Assembly: GCA_023014335.1 (NCBI GenBank)
Contig: JAECYW010000033.1
Coordinates: 310,001 to 374,000, forward strand
DNA: 64,000 nt
Reading direction: 5' to 3'
Origin: Galerina marginata
Lineage: Eukaryota; Basidiomycota; Agaricomycetes; Agaricales; Galerinaceae
Position 1 is the first letter of the stretch. Each line of letters opens with the position of its first letter. Shown here piece by piece: positions 32,849-44,364 of this stretch. The notes below the pieces were generated by a model. That model made no database searches, was not told the DNA's origin, and saw only the letters and a list, made by a program, of their open reading frames with translations. The translations under genes and the position numbers were made by a program.

Positions 32849-33430
32849 CATCCAAGTCGTTCCAGTTAACTCGCCTCGTTTAGGGGTCTTGGCGACTGCA
32901 TCCACCAACCCTGCAAAGCTGTGGTGTTATCGCGACCTGCTCTACTCTAGAAGCTGGTATGAGGTCTTCTCTTCCAAGACGGGATTCCGTCTCGGTTGTC
33001 TGCCGTTAATGGAGACCTTTAATTAACTTCACGTGTGGCTGTTCCGATAGCGCGTCTGTCGAAGTATTCATCTACATTTTCGCCGAAAATGTTGTTAGTT
33101 CTTAGGTCAGTACCAGTCCAGTCCTTATCGGAATTTTGGTATACAACTCAGGTTCTTACGTTTCAGCCAGCAGCTCGGTCGCGCTTTTGTTTCTTAGGGA
33201 GTTTCAAGAAAGCACACTTACCCTCTGTCAACATCCGGAATGGCTAGGCCTCAGGCCTTTCCTGTACGTGCGCCTCACGATGCTTGACCAAAACGGAGGA
33301 CACGCGGCACCGCTAATTCTGCGTGCTTTATCTTTATTGGCAGCTCTGACCAGGTTACCGAAAGGTACGAAGACTTTATCCAGAACCCTGTCCATTAGCG
33401 TTCTCACCGGAGTATCGCCTTAAGGAGGAT

Positions 33431-34152
33431 GAGAAAAGAAGCGGCGATATTAACCGAAATAAGGGCGCCAGAACCTAAACGGAACGGAGCATGGATAGGT
33501 GGGTTATGATTTACCCAAGGAATGAGCCACTGATTTATACCAAGGCGGTAAAGAAAGTAAAACTGGCGATACAATTTTAAAAGAAACAAGAAAAGGTGAC
33601 TTATACGCGGCATTGAATTGAAGGTCCAGGAAATGAAATACGAGCGATGCACTATCCAGAAAACGAAAGGACTATCAGTTCGGTTTCAACTCTTGCGTGC
33701 GTCCGTTACATTGTCGATATTTTGTTTACATTCTAATAATAGAGATTGGAGTCTAGCTAAAAATATGCGTTGTTAATTCTGTCGAACTATGATTAGCCTG
33801 CCGTCCTGCGCTGCGGTTCTGCCTTCCTGTTCGAATCCACGTGCAAAGGGACGAATCTCTACTATGTTTAGGTTGCTTCACATCGGCACGGAATATCTCT
33901 ATCTTCTGCTGTCCAGTTTTGACGTCATGAGGGTCATGGTGAAACGAAGTATGTCCGACCTTTGTTTCTTGTTGGCCAGGGACAGGCCTTGCATAATGCC
34001 CCGACGTTCACGACCCACCTTTGAGGGAACAGTCTCGACAAATCTTCGGCGTGAAAGCATATCTATTTCGATATGCCTGCAAAGTAGAACGAGATAAAAC
34101 ACTTCACTCGACCGCCGCGAAAGCGTGACAGGTTCGTTCCCCACAAGCAAGC
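33431..34152. other. Intergenic between array and AA9 gene
   Basis: No supported gene. The open frames at 33404-33652 (minus) and 33789-34097 (plus) match nothing I recognise. The last 300 bases presumably hold the AA9 promoter, but I cannot point to a specific element. Confidence 0.4.
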
Positions 34153-35644
34153 ATGATATCCACTTACCTTGCCTTCCTTTCTGGCCTTGCTTGCCAAGTT
34201 GCTGCTCACTGTAAGTAAGCTTCCTACCTACCTTCGAACGAAGCTAACGAGCGTCTACATGTTTATACAGACACCTTCCCAAATTTGATATTGGGCGGTT
34301 CAGCTAGTTCGGATTGGCAATACGTCAGAGAGACGGATAACTTCCAAAGCCTTGGTCCGGTGTGTTTTATCCACTGTCTTGGAACATCTGAACAATATAT
34401 TGACATCATCACTAGCAAACGGATGTTACCTCCACGGATTTCACTTGCTATAACACCGCAGTGAACACAATTCCTACGACTGCCTCGGTTAAAGCTGGTT
34501 CTACAGTCGGCTTCCAAGTCTGGGGGAACCCAGCCAACATATATCATCCCGGTGTTCTGAATGTTTACATGGCGAACGCGGGGAGCGATGCTTCCACTTT
34601 TACTGGTACCAGTGGCACCGTTTGGTTCAAGGTACAAATTCCCCAGTCGAAATATCGTCATTAATAACGGTTGTGCAGATCTACGAAATTTCGGCGGTTA
34701 CTGACGGAGGGAAAACCATAACGTTCCCATCTCAAAGTAAGTTTTCATCGGTCGACTGTTTATGCAAAAAACCCTGACCGTTTCAAGATCTCACTAGCGT
34801 CAGCTTCACCATCCCTTCAGAATTGCCGAGTGGGCAGTACCTTCGTAAGATGGAAGTTTCCCGCTGAAAAGCCCCTTGCATAATATTTGATTTATAGTGC
34901 GTATTGAGGCAATTGCTTTACACGTCGCTCAGAGCTTCGCTGGAGGTTAGTCCCTATAAGTCATCCCATCCTATCCAATCTAACTCTCCGTTAGCCCAGT
35001 TCTATATCGCCTGTGCGCAACTTGATGTCACTGGTGGTGGTAGCGGAACGCCTGGTCCTCTTGTTGCTATTCCAGGTGTTTACACTGGCAACGTGTGTCT
35101 TTTTCCTTGGTCTACATTATTAGGTTACCTAACATCTTATAGGAACCTGGAATCTTGATCGACATTTACTACCCTATACCTACCTCATACACCCAGCCCG
35201 GACCTGCCGTATGGCCCGCGTCCGGCGTAAGTTCAGCGCTTTGTTATTCTCATAGACTCTAACCCCGACCACTCGTTTAGTCTGCGAGCGCGCCTACCAG
35301 TAGCAAACCGGCGTCGTCTCCGTCTAGCACTCCAGCCAAACCCACTTCAACAGCTCCCTCACAGACTAGCAAGACTGCGTCATCTCCGTCTTCAACACCG
35401 TCGAGCAGCAAAGGAACAGCCGCAGAGTACGCTCAATGTGGTGGCCAAGGCTGGACTGGAGCAACTGTATGGTGGGTGAATTTCATTCTCTAATCGTGTC
35501 AAATCGCTGACACGGTCGCTTTCAACTTGCAGTGCCTCGCCATTTGTGTGCACAAGCACCAACGGTAAGTTTTGGACACGAATTAGCGCAATGTGTACTA
35601 ATTTTTGAATGTCAGTCTACTATTCGCAATGCCTGCCAGCGTGA
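34153..35644 (+). CDS. AA9 lytic polysaccharide monooxygenase with CBM1
   Basis: A secreted copper enzyme that cleaves cellulose oxidatively. I read 11 exons: 34153-34210, 34271-34359, 34416-34631, 34679-34736, 34788-34844, 34898-34945, 34995-35092, 35143-35226, 35281-35471, 35533-35564 and 35616-35644 (960 nt, 319 residues). Residues 1-18 form a signal peptide. Cleavage after A18 exposes H19, the N-terminal histidine of the copper brace; the second is H93 (in YHPGV). H168, Q177 and Y179 ([10 protein letters not shown]) fit the conserved second-shell positions and the axial tyrosine. A Ser/Thr/Pro-rich linker follows from about 238, then a C-terminal CBM1 at about 285-319 with four cysteines and the W..YY binding face. 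Nothing is missing, so it looks active. It indicates a plant-cell-wall-degrading lifestyle. Confidence 0.93.
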
Positions 35645-35833
35645 AGAAAGCCGAAGTACGACTATTTCCTAAGCCATTTCTGAGTCCATATTTTGTACAA
35701 CGTAGTTCCGTGGTCTGAAAATCGCATTTCATGTTATTTTTACGTATTTTAAAAGCAGGGATGTTAAATAAGTCGAATTGTACATCATCATATGGTATGT
35801 AAAGTCCCTTATCCTCATCCACGAAAGTCTTCA

Positions 35834-36930
35834 TCAGATTCCGACAGACAAAGAGGTACTGAAGATATCCGCCTTGGCGCGGAACGTATTCGAGTGGCTA
35901 TTGGGAAGGCTAAAATGCATGGCCGACATCGCCGATATTACGGACTCTTCTAGACTATCCTCCTTCGCTCGATGCCATGATGTCCGTATCAGGATTAGAT
36001 TGAACGCACTGCCGACAACCGGAAGGTTCTAAAGAAACCCAAAAATAATCCTTCGGCAAGTGACTTTCGAAGGCGGGAAACTTACGGTCCATCCTAGAAT
36101 CAGAATCGCTAGACTGCTCTGCGTCCACCACACAATAAAATGAGGAATTGTGATCACCAAGTAGAGAGCACCAGACTCGATGAGGACCCGCATGATAAAG
36201 CGGAGTTCTACCATACACTCGGATGCCGAATGTGTAAATTGAACTCGTGCAGTTTTCCAGAGGGTATATACGATAACACCTGGTGTCAAGTTTCGTCAAG
36301 CACAGGATATCAAGTAGAGTTGGCGGTTTGACTCACTCGTCGAATAAATATTGACAACGATTGTGGACCCCCAGAAAGGAGTTAAAATTGTTCCAGGACC
36401 AATAGTCATGTTTACAGGCGTCCATACGGACAGTATGACGGCGCTTTGCACTACTTGCCAATATATCTGCAGGAGCGTGCAGACGAGCCCACCGACCCAA
36501 AAGAAGCAAGGAAATATAATTTTTGGGAACGACTTCAAGCACACCAACCAGCAGCGGTAGATCTAATCAGCGACTGGGTGTTTAGAGACCGTCTCCGAAG
36601 CTGTATGACACCAAGTCAAGAATTGATATTTACCATTACGACGGACGTCCAGGGGAGTGGAGCTGTGTGGTTGGTTGGAACACCGCTCTCCAGGTCCTGG
36701 ATTGCGGCGAAGCTCGTGCTAACCGCAAGAGATGTGTGTATTGAAGACATTACGAATATTGCCAACGTCCCTGACAACATGATCTTGTCAATCCCCTTGC
36801 GAATCTTCCATCCTTCGTCGGCATAGACAAGCCACCGTATGCAGTAGAAGAAGGTGCAGAGATACATTCCAGTAGAGACAGCGGCAATAAATAAGGCCAA
36901 AAGCCTGTCGGTAGCGGTGATGTCAACCAT
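35834..36930 (-). CDS. 7TM-like integral membrane protein, paralogue 1 (exon lost)
   Basis: Uncharacterised basidiomycete multi-pass membrane protein; I do not know its function. Exons: 36930-36634, 36562-36337, 36279-36086 and 36028-35834 (303 residues). The N-terminus is MVDITATDRLLALFIAAV, then the conserved ADEGWKIRKGID loop and further hydrophobic segments, including the FPCFFWVGGLVCTLLQIYW helix and the PHFIVWW segment. The two tandem paralogues downstream have an extra 45-nt exon between the first and second exons listed here. Here the corresponding intron is only 71 nt and holds nothing comparable, so about 15 residues of a transmembrane segment are absent. The frame is unaffected because both neighbouring introns are phase 0. 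Confidence 0.75.
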
Positions 36931-38926
36931 CCTGCTGAGGTACAAGTCAGGATGGGGAAATGGGTAGGTACTGACTTGGCCTTGTGTTCAGATCCCTTTA
37001 TTGCCGACGAAGCATCAAATTATCCTTGGAATAGATTCAAGTTTTTTGGGTCAACGAAGCTGGACTTACCTGAGTCCGTGATATTAATAGTAAGAAATTT
37101 AGTAATCATTTTGCGAGGGAAACTCCTTCTGAAAAAGGTGGGAAATGATACCTGCAATTATTGTATCGGTTCCAAATCTGTTCGGCGTGTGATGAAAAAT
37201 AATGAGATGCTTAAAGGAGTCCATCCACCCTAATTTTGGGGCGAGGTTGTAGGGAATGTGAATGATGATCAGTTCCGTTGCCTCACCCGCAGTCCCCTTC
37301 GACTCACCATGTCAGGGCAACGATGCGCCAAGGGAGAAATAAGTATCATTTCCTGGAGCTCTAATGTTCGAGATACGTGGCCTTGAGCATCAGAAGATGC
37401 TCAGTCTTGCTGCACAGAGGAGACGGCTCGTGAACGAGTGAGAACACCGTGTCTCGATGACCTTTCACCACGGCTCTTGAACATATGTGACACGGAAGTG
37501 GTGCTATATACCGAGTGTCGTAAGGCGTGCTTACAGAATATTTCCTGTCAATCTATTTTCACCTTCGTCAGCCATTCCTTCACCCAGTCAGACATACTGG
37601 TACTTGCTGCCCGGAAGGCCGTTCCTGATCTTTGAAATCTCTATCCCCTGAAGCCTGAGACAAAATAAGCAAATAAGGTGTTGCCATAAGTAAGCGGAAC
37701 CTCACGTTCATTTAAGTTGAACTCTCGTTTCACAACCAGGCATTTCGTCACAGCACCCGTGCCCTCGGATTAACTTGTTCTACAGCGTAAAATAACTGAT
37801 TAACCTAGATCATGCTCTCCGTGTCCGTGCATACAAAGGTTAGGGCATTCAATGCGTTTCCATTTCTCCATGCTATATCTTGTAAGGTCGCAAGATATGA
37901 TTTTGTCGCTGGATCGTTCATTTCTGACGGATTTGAGATCTGCCGTAACTGCAAATCATGGGAGTAAATCGACGGAGGGTACAACCTCACGACGTTGAAG
38001 CTCACACTCCAATCAGAAGAATTGACACTCCCGATGCTCCTCGAAATCAAGGTTTGTTGATCTCGACCTTATCTCTGTTCCCTTGCCATCAGCGCCGGTT
38101 CTATTTCGACCTTTCCTGAGTGTAAAATAATCTATTCCTTTCGTTCCCATTATCCTACCCTTTCTCCGCATAGGGACACAACTTTTGTAAGAACAAATTC
38201 GCAGATTTTAATCATATTATAAAGCGTTTCCGACCTAAGGTTTCGCATCATAAACCCCGATTGCTGTACAACTCAGAATATCTGTAATTCTGACGTTCCC
38301 GGCTGTCGACATCGTGTAAGACTTACAAGTTTTTCTGGAATCCGCAGGCGGTAGTTATCTGATATACGCCATCTATACAAGTACTTAAGAGTAGTAGGGT
38401 CCAGGTGGATGACAGATGGAGGATAATAGCCCTCGCTAACTTGAAGCCGCTACCTCTCTCATACATATAAGTATTAGTGTCTTTTCTGTTTATCCGCAAA
38501 AAAAGATATCATCCCACTCATGAGAATTGTGACGCCTATTTTAAGACTGGTGAGAGTCCGTGAACTGAAATATGCCCAATTCAAAGAAGGATAAATTTGG
38601 GAATGTTCTTCCCACATCGGGACCGGCTGGCCTGTACGGCATGATGATTTCATTCCAAAAAACCCGCTGACATCCCGACCTAGAATCTGCTCGTCACTTG
38701 CTATTGGTTTCCTGTTCCAATTTACACGACAGTTTTGTAGACTCGCATGACTAATTGCGTCATATTTTACCTCTCTGGTAGCCCAATTTATTCGCAGAGT
38801 TGAGTCACCGTGTTTAGCTTGCTCGTCTCAGTTTCAGCTACGAACCGTGATAATCTTACATAAAACGAGCCTATTTACTATATACCGATGGCTCAAAATA
38901 TACTCTTCCTTGGATTCTCCAATGAC
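36931..38926. other. Gene-free stretch between membrane-protein paralogues 1 and 2
   Basis: About 2 kb in which I see no gene. It is AT-rich with many stops in all frames, and contains no recognisable repeat or RNA gene. Confidence 0.45.
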
Positions 38927-40169
38927 CTAAACCCTACTCTCGGTCGATCGCTTAGCCCGCATGCTCGAGAAATCTTGTTGTATCTTGATGACAGCATTGG
39001 TGTTAGTGGTCGAGCTTGGAAGGCTAAACTCTATCGCTGTGCATGACGCTTTTTCTGCGACATCTCGACCTTCCGCTCGATGTTGTGATGTTCTTATTAA
39101 GATGAGGTTGAAGGCAATGCACGTAACAGGAAGGTGCTAAGAATCAAAGTACGGAACCATGATCAACCATCAGTGAGAAATTGATTCTAGTCATGGCAGG
39201 AAAATTACCCGACTCACAGTCCATCCCAAGATGAGAACCGCCGTATGACTCTTCGCACACCAGGCTATGAAATGTGGAACTGCCGCCACCAAGTACAAAA
39301 ATCCAGACTCCGTTAGTACCCGCACTACAAAGTGGAGGTCGTTTGGTGAGCTGGATAAGCAGAGCTTACGCTGCTCTCGTGCACCCTTCCAAATCCGATG
39401 AATAATAAGGCCTGCCACAAACCAAAAAGTGAACAAAAAGTTCGATTTATTGATTTATACCACTCACCCGTTGCGTAGACGTTCAAGGCTAACGTAAGTA
39501 ACCAGAAAGGCAATAAAATTGGTCCAGGACCAACAGCCATTTTTGCCGGTGCTCCCACGGTTGTTGTTACTGCCCTTTGCGTTCGATTGAATTGCGAATA
39601 CAGTTGGATGATCGCACAGACTAAGGCCCCTACCCATAAAAGGCACGGGAATATGATAATTCTCAAAGACCTTGACCGTACGACCCAGCAGCGATGTATC
39701 TGAAATTCAGATCCTTAAGCACGGACATCAAATTCATGGACGTCGATCCCAGACGTACAAGAATTGCATCAGCTAGAAGAATCGCTGCGCTGGCTAATTC
39801 ACACTAGGGTTTGAATCAAAGTAAGCTACACTTCCGCGTCAGAAGGCAAAAAATCCTGACCATAACAATGGCCGACCAGAGTGTTCCGCCCCACAGTGGA
39901 AGGCTACCCTCTAAACTTCTGATCGACTTGAATGTAGACAAACCGGCGAGTGAAATATGAGCTGTCGAGAGCGCGAACAGGACCAGTGTTGCTGACAACA
40001 TCTTCCAGTCGATCCTCTTGCGGATTTTCCATCCTTCGTCAGCGCACAGCAGCCACCGACAGCAGATAACGATTGTACATACGTACAGCCCGTATGCCAC
40101 AGATTCGACGAACAAAGCCGCGACTCGATCTGTATTCGAGACTTCAACCGTTCGTTGGGATAGTGTCAT
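38927..40169 (-). CDS. 7TM-like integral membrane protein, paralogue 2
   Basis: Exons: 40169-39861, 39803-39759 (45 nt), 39699-39468, 39411-39218 and 39136-38927; total 990 nt, 329 residues. Five exons with the same phases as paralogue 3. The N-terminal helix contains DRVAALFVESVAYGLYVC, followed by the conserved CADEGWKIRKRIDW. The small exon encodes CELASAAILLADAIL. Hydrophobic stretches then follow around IIFPCLLWVGALVCAIIQL, PILLPFWLLTLALNVY and LYLVAAVPHFIAW; a hydrophilic C-terminal tail of about 70 residues ends the protein. The topology suggests seven transmembrane segments. The function is unknown to me; a receptor-like role would be speculation. It is a tandem duplicate in the same orientation as its neighbours. 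Confidence 0.82.
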
Positions 40170-40903
40170 GATTGAACTTGGATTGAACGTTACTCAGCGG
40201 GTTGGTGTCAACGGTCTGCATGCCTTCATCCTTTGAAATATCATTATGATGTCTCAGATTCGAAATATTCGAGGGGGTCGGTAATAATATTCACCATTGA
40301 TAAGCGTTTGTCTGCTAGTATAATCATAGTTCATCACTAGAGCAAGGGAAAAGTGATTTACCCAGAACTTGAATGATCGATTCTGGGCGTCTGGGCATTC
40401 ATCAATAATCAGTTGACGTCATCGTGATGACTCAGATACTGCAGATTCTTATCTTATCTCGGCTTGGGTTCCGCTCCCGGTTTGCCAGCGTGATCGTTGG
40501 TTGATCCCTACTCCCATGTTCGCGTCCAGTATCACACTTTTCACCAAAACTGCAAGGTGCAACTTGCTATACACTTTTGTGCATCTTGACTGCTGCATTT
40601 GTGGCATTGACCCTTTGGACTTTTTCTGACTCCAATCTGTCTGGTGTGGGCTATACTTGGTTGCTTCTTGCGATTCCCTGGCTTCCTTACGCGAAGTAAT
40701 AGACTGGACCTGGGTTGATAAAACTGCCTTGGACCAGTACATAATACAGCAACCCAGAATTTTGGTCACTTGGGGAAATCATAACGCGATATTTATCGTG
40801 TCTTTTGGGTGCACGACTGTGCTGTTACTGACAAGGAACAGTTTTCGATATCCAGGTCTGATAATTTAAGGAAGGGATTTCCTGGAATTGAAATCTGGAA
40901 GGT
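40170..40903. other. Intergenic between membrane-protein paralogues 2 and 3
   Basis: No supported gene. The open frames here (for example 40449-40769, minus) are not shared with the other spacers. Confidence 0.4.
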
Positions 40904-42099
40904 CTACTTCCGACTCCCATTCGAAAACCTTGTCCTTGTGCTCGAAAAGTCGTCTTGTGTCCTAATAATCGCGTTGGAGTTGATGTTCGTGCTTGGATGG
41001 GTGAACTCAATCGCAGAGCTAGCAGACACTTTCTCTGAGTTGTTCCGATCGTCCGCGCGGTGTTGGGACGTTCTTATCAAGATGAGGTTGAATGCCGTGC
41101 AGGTAATAGGAAGGTGCTGATATTCGAAGTTAACGAATAATTGGTGAGTTATTGAACCAGTTTTGAGATCATGATGACTTACAGTCCAGCCCATGATAAG
41201 GATGGCGGTATTGCTCCTCGTCCACCAGACGATAAAATGCGGAACTGCAGCCACCAGGTAAAGTGCTCCGGACTCCGTTAGTACTCTTACCACGAACTGG
41301 AGATCATTGGGTGAGCTTGAGAACTGGAGCTTCGATTGTTGATGTGCCGTCGTCCAAACCCGGTGAATTATCATGCCTGACTCGCGTCAAGAACCAAATG
41401 TCTATGGGATAAAATTTATCCCGCTCACCCGTGGTATACAGATTTAGGACCAGCGTTATCGTCCAGAATGGAAGCAGAACCGTTCCTGGACCGACGTTCA
41501 TTTTCACGGGTGTCCATACCGCCGCTATAGCGTCTGTTTGCACGACTTGCCAGTATAGCTGGAGGATCGTGCAGACGAAGCCGCCAAGCCATAACAGGCA
41601 AGGGAACGAAACGATCCTTAGGGACATGGCACACACGATCCAGCAGCGATATATCTAGCAGTTTCGCGGAGTAGGTAAAGTACTCGTGTATTCGAAATAG
41701 TTTCCAAACTCACGAGAACTGCGTCGGCAATGAGAACAGCCGAATTGGCCACCACACACTTTAAACGGGGTAAGCTGCCATCCAGGTAATGTATGAAAAA
41801 ATTCTTACCATTACGACAGCTGACCAGGGTAATCGATTTCCAGGTGGGATGCCCTTCTCCATCATACCAATGTTCATGGCGGTAGAGCTGACGGCTAGGG
41901 CTATATGTGTGGACGAAAGCACGAAGAGAGCCAGCATTGCAGAAAGCATCGTCCAGTCGACCCTCTTGCGGAATTTCCATCCTTCATCGGCGAATAGCAG
42001 CCATCGAACGCAGATGGCGAATGTACATAGGTACACCCCGTGGGCGAGGGATCCGACGAATAATGCTGCTACTCGGTCGGTGCCTGTGACTTCGACCAT
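40904..42099 (-). CDS. 7TM-like integral membrane protein, paralogue 3
   Basis: Exons: 42099-41809, 41758-41714 (45 nt), 41654-41429, 41376-41183 and 41116-40904; total 969 nt, 322 residues. It starts MVEVTGTDRVAALFVGSLA and has the ADEGWKFRKRVDW loop. The 45-nt exon encodes CVVANSAVLIADAVL and is followed by IYRCWIVCAMSLRIVSFPC. Later helices include TVLLPFWTITLVLNLYTTG and YLVAAVPHFIVWW. Splice sites are consensus (GTAAGA, GTGAGT, GTGAGC, GTAAGT donors). It is the closest relative of paralogue 2, and the array of three is all on the minus strand. Membrane location is well supported; function is not. Confidence 0.83.
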
Positions 42100-42274
42100 G
42101 TTGGGGTGAGGGAAATGTATGAGGTATTAAACAGTGGTAGGTCGTCTTATGCTCGTTCTTGGAGCATTAAATACCCAGACTGTACCGCTCATGTCAAATT
42201 GACAATTACTTTGGCATTTGCCAGCGAGTTGGGAAGCGATCTTACACGACGCCCGTAGGGGGATATTGTAGTCC
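42100..42274. other. Short spacer before the inverted-repeat element
   Basis: 5' flank of membrane-protein paralogue 3. No other feature is seen. Confidence 0.4.
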
Positions 42275-43237
42275 TATACTCGGGCTTTCCAAAAGTGACC
42301 GGACGGCACGTGATTAGATAATCTCGCGCTCTCACTCGATGGAAGGAATTGTCGACGCTCTCGACACACAGTAGGTATATAACCAATGTAAGTCGCTAAT
42401 TATTATTGCATGTATCCTCGTAGAAAATACACAGAAATTCACGCCTTTCAGACTTCTCCTTTAAGCAGTAGACGATGATCACAATTCGGGTCATTTTCGA
42501 AACATTGAGTGAATTGTAGAGCCAGCCTACTTCCTTCTGCGGATTTTTGGGTCTTGTAAATTCCTGAAACCAAACTGTATAGCGTACACTTTAAATTGAC
42601 CAGTTTTTGTGCAAATGGAGTCGCTTGGGATAAAGGTCGGAGCCACTGAATTCTTTCCGTCGAGTTAGGTGACTCTGATATGACACCCAACACACAAACA
42701 GGTGGTTAAAATATGGGTAGAAGTTGCAGGTAACTCCATATAAATACCTGTGCAAACCATTCAATAAAATTGCCTCGCTTTTAATGCATTTTCTTTAGCT
42801 TAAAATGAAGCCAGTCCTTATATTTCGAGTCATAGTAACCAGTAGAATTTCTAAAATCAGCTTAGGCCCGCGATATTTTAAGTAAGAGAAAAGGAACAGG
42901 TCTGAAATTTTTGCACCATGTATACCAAACTGTCTTTTATTTTCCTGCACTTTTTTGTAAGCCAGCATCAAGTGGAAGAAGTTGCACAAGTTCTGTAATT
43001 TTCAAAGTACTCCGAAATTGTTTGAGATACTTAGCACCATATACAGCTTCAGAGAAGGGTCCAAATCTCTTGATATTTCACAGATATCTTACAAAGATAG
43101 ATTTAATTACGACTAGCAACTTACTTTGGCTGCATAGATACTGTGTGTCGAGAGCGTCGACAATTCCTTCCATCGAGGGAAAGCGCGAGATTGTCAAATC
43201 ACGTGCCGTCCGGTCACTTTTGAAAAGCCCGAGTATA
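42275..43237. mobile_element. Non-autonomous DNA element with 124-bp terminal inverted repeats
   Basis: Left arm 42275-42398 and right arm 43114-43237 are inverted copies of each other, with only a few differences over 124 bp. The outermost sequence is TATACTCGGGC and its complement, GCCCGAGTATA. A conserved internal tract shared by both arms includes GGAAGGAATTGTCGACGC. The 715-bp interior has no open frame resembling a transposase. The flanking sequence is compatible with a TA target duplication, but it is ambiguous because the ends themselves contain TATA. This fits a large MITE or a deletion derivative of a cut-and-paste transposon; the superfamily is undetermined. Confidence 0.8.
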
Positions 43238-43631
43238 TAGTGCCAATTTTGATTTCCTTTTCGTGAGTGAAGGTGGCATCTTAATTTAGTTTGGGTGGAT
43301 GATAAGTTTTTCTCGTCATTTCATGTCCTGACCACTGATATTCTTACTGGAGAAGTTGCATAATGCCAGTGATCCTAATTGTGCGATGGAATTCAGAGTA
43401 AGCTAGTTAATTCGGTCACACCCACAGACAACGAAGACAGAGCCGGATGAAAGATATAATTATATGCCTGGCGCTGGCAGCTGTCTCTGAACTTCATGTT
43501 CCGTATGGTGTATCCGAACGGGGGCCGTGGCTCAGTAACTCACGGGATCATTCTGTGTGCCAACATTAAAGGAATGATCTAAATTTTGAGAGCCTGTAAA
43601 GAGCCTGTTTGGTAACACGGTCCCTCAAGAG

Positions 43632-44072
43632 TCAAGACAGGACCCGGGAAGCTCACGTTAAAACTTGCCCGGATTTCGCGGATTTGAGACAGAAAAATCG
43701 CAAAAATCTTGTCTATTTCTCGCGGATTCGACGGCGCCGCATGCGAACCCTTGTCCTTTTTCGCGGATTTCGAATGCCTGTGGGCAGAAATTTTGTGGCA
43801 AACGTCCTGAAGTTGTGCGTGTGGGAGAGAGGTCTAGGTCGAACCAGAAAACAGCGACACTGAGGGGAAAGGGCAAATTTTCAAAGGAAAATGGATACTG
43901 AGGCGCCGGCGGCGCGCCGCAGGCCCCTAAAAAACTGTTTTATTTTAGGAAAAAGCCAGCCAGACCTTGTCCGGTTTCGCGGAATTGAGGCCAAAATCGT
44001 GACGGATTCGAGACCCGATTCTGGGATTTTTCCCGGACAAGTTTTTGAGGGAGCTTCCCGGGTCCTGTCAAG
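43632..44072. repeat. Foldback region with imperfect inverted repeats
   Basis: The left arm 43632-43672 contains CAGGACCCGGGAAGCTC and AAAACTTGCCCGG. The right arm 44033-44072 is its imperfect inverted copy (CCGGACAAGTTTT, GAGCTTCCCGGGTCCTG). Between them are several 'ttcgcggattt' type repeats in both orientations and a GC-rich palindromic patch near 43903-43920. It may be a small foldback transposon. No coding frame makes sense here. Confidence 0.55.
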
Positions 44073-44364
44073 ACAATCAACCTCGAACCAACTTTCCAAC
44101 GTCCTTCGGACGTCCGGAACGATTTCATGGATCGTACTGTTTACAATCTCCTCTGGTGACAGCTCTAACACCTGCAGAGAAATACCATTGGCGCCTTTAC
44201 AAGCGAATTGCGCTTTTTTATCCGGCCCTAAGTACTCGATGGACAAGATCAGGATTGTCAGCCAGGGCATCTTATCTTATCAAGGTTCATAACGTTACGT
44301 GACAGCGTCACCACGTCACCATACCCCACTTCCGGCATTTGTTGACGTTCCTCCTCCTGCCTCC

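Larger units (their letters stand above)
31041..33430 (+). repeat. Tandem array unit 7 (last)
   Basis: Head TAAATTTAG at 31049, with 'gttgagttgctagttgagcgggtg' type sequence just upstream. The type I element is missing. Elements are at 31761 (II), 32492 and 32725 (III). The end module (33035-33430) matches unit 4. After this the array stops. Confidence 0.72.

Noticed and set aside
13139..33423. Many open frames of 60-140 codons inside the array (for example 16150-16461, 21629-22015, 22025-22357, 29250-29636)
   Set aside because: Homologous stretches in other units carry indels that are not multiples of three and stops in the same frame. Conservation follows base pairing rather than codons.
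13113..33430. CRISPR-like array
   Set aside because: Units are 2-2.8 kb, the short elements differ in sequence and are not direct repeats with spacers, and the genome is eukaryotic.
33815..33850. tRNA-like TGTTCGAATCC
   Set aside because: The flanking bases do not pair as a T-arm and no acceptor or anticodon stem can be found.
43609..44302. Several open frames on both strands around the foldback region
   Set aside because: They arise from the GC-rich inverted repeats and overlap in all frames; no plausible protein.
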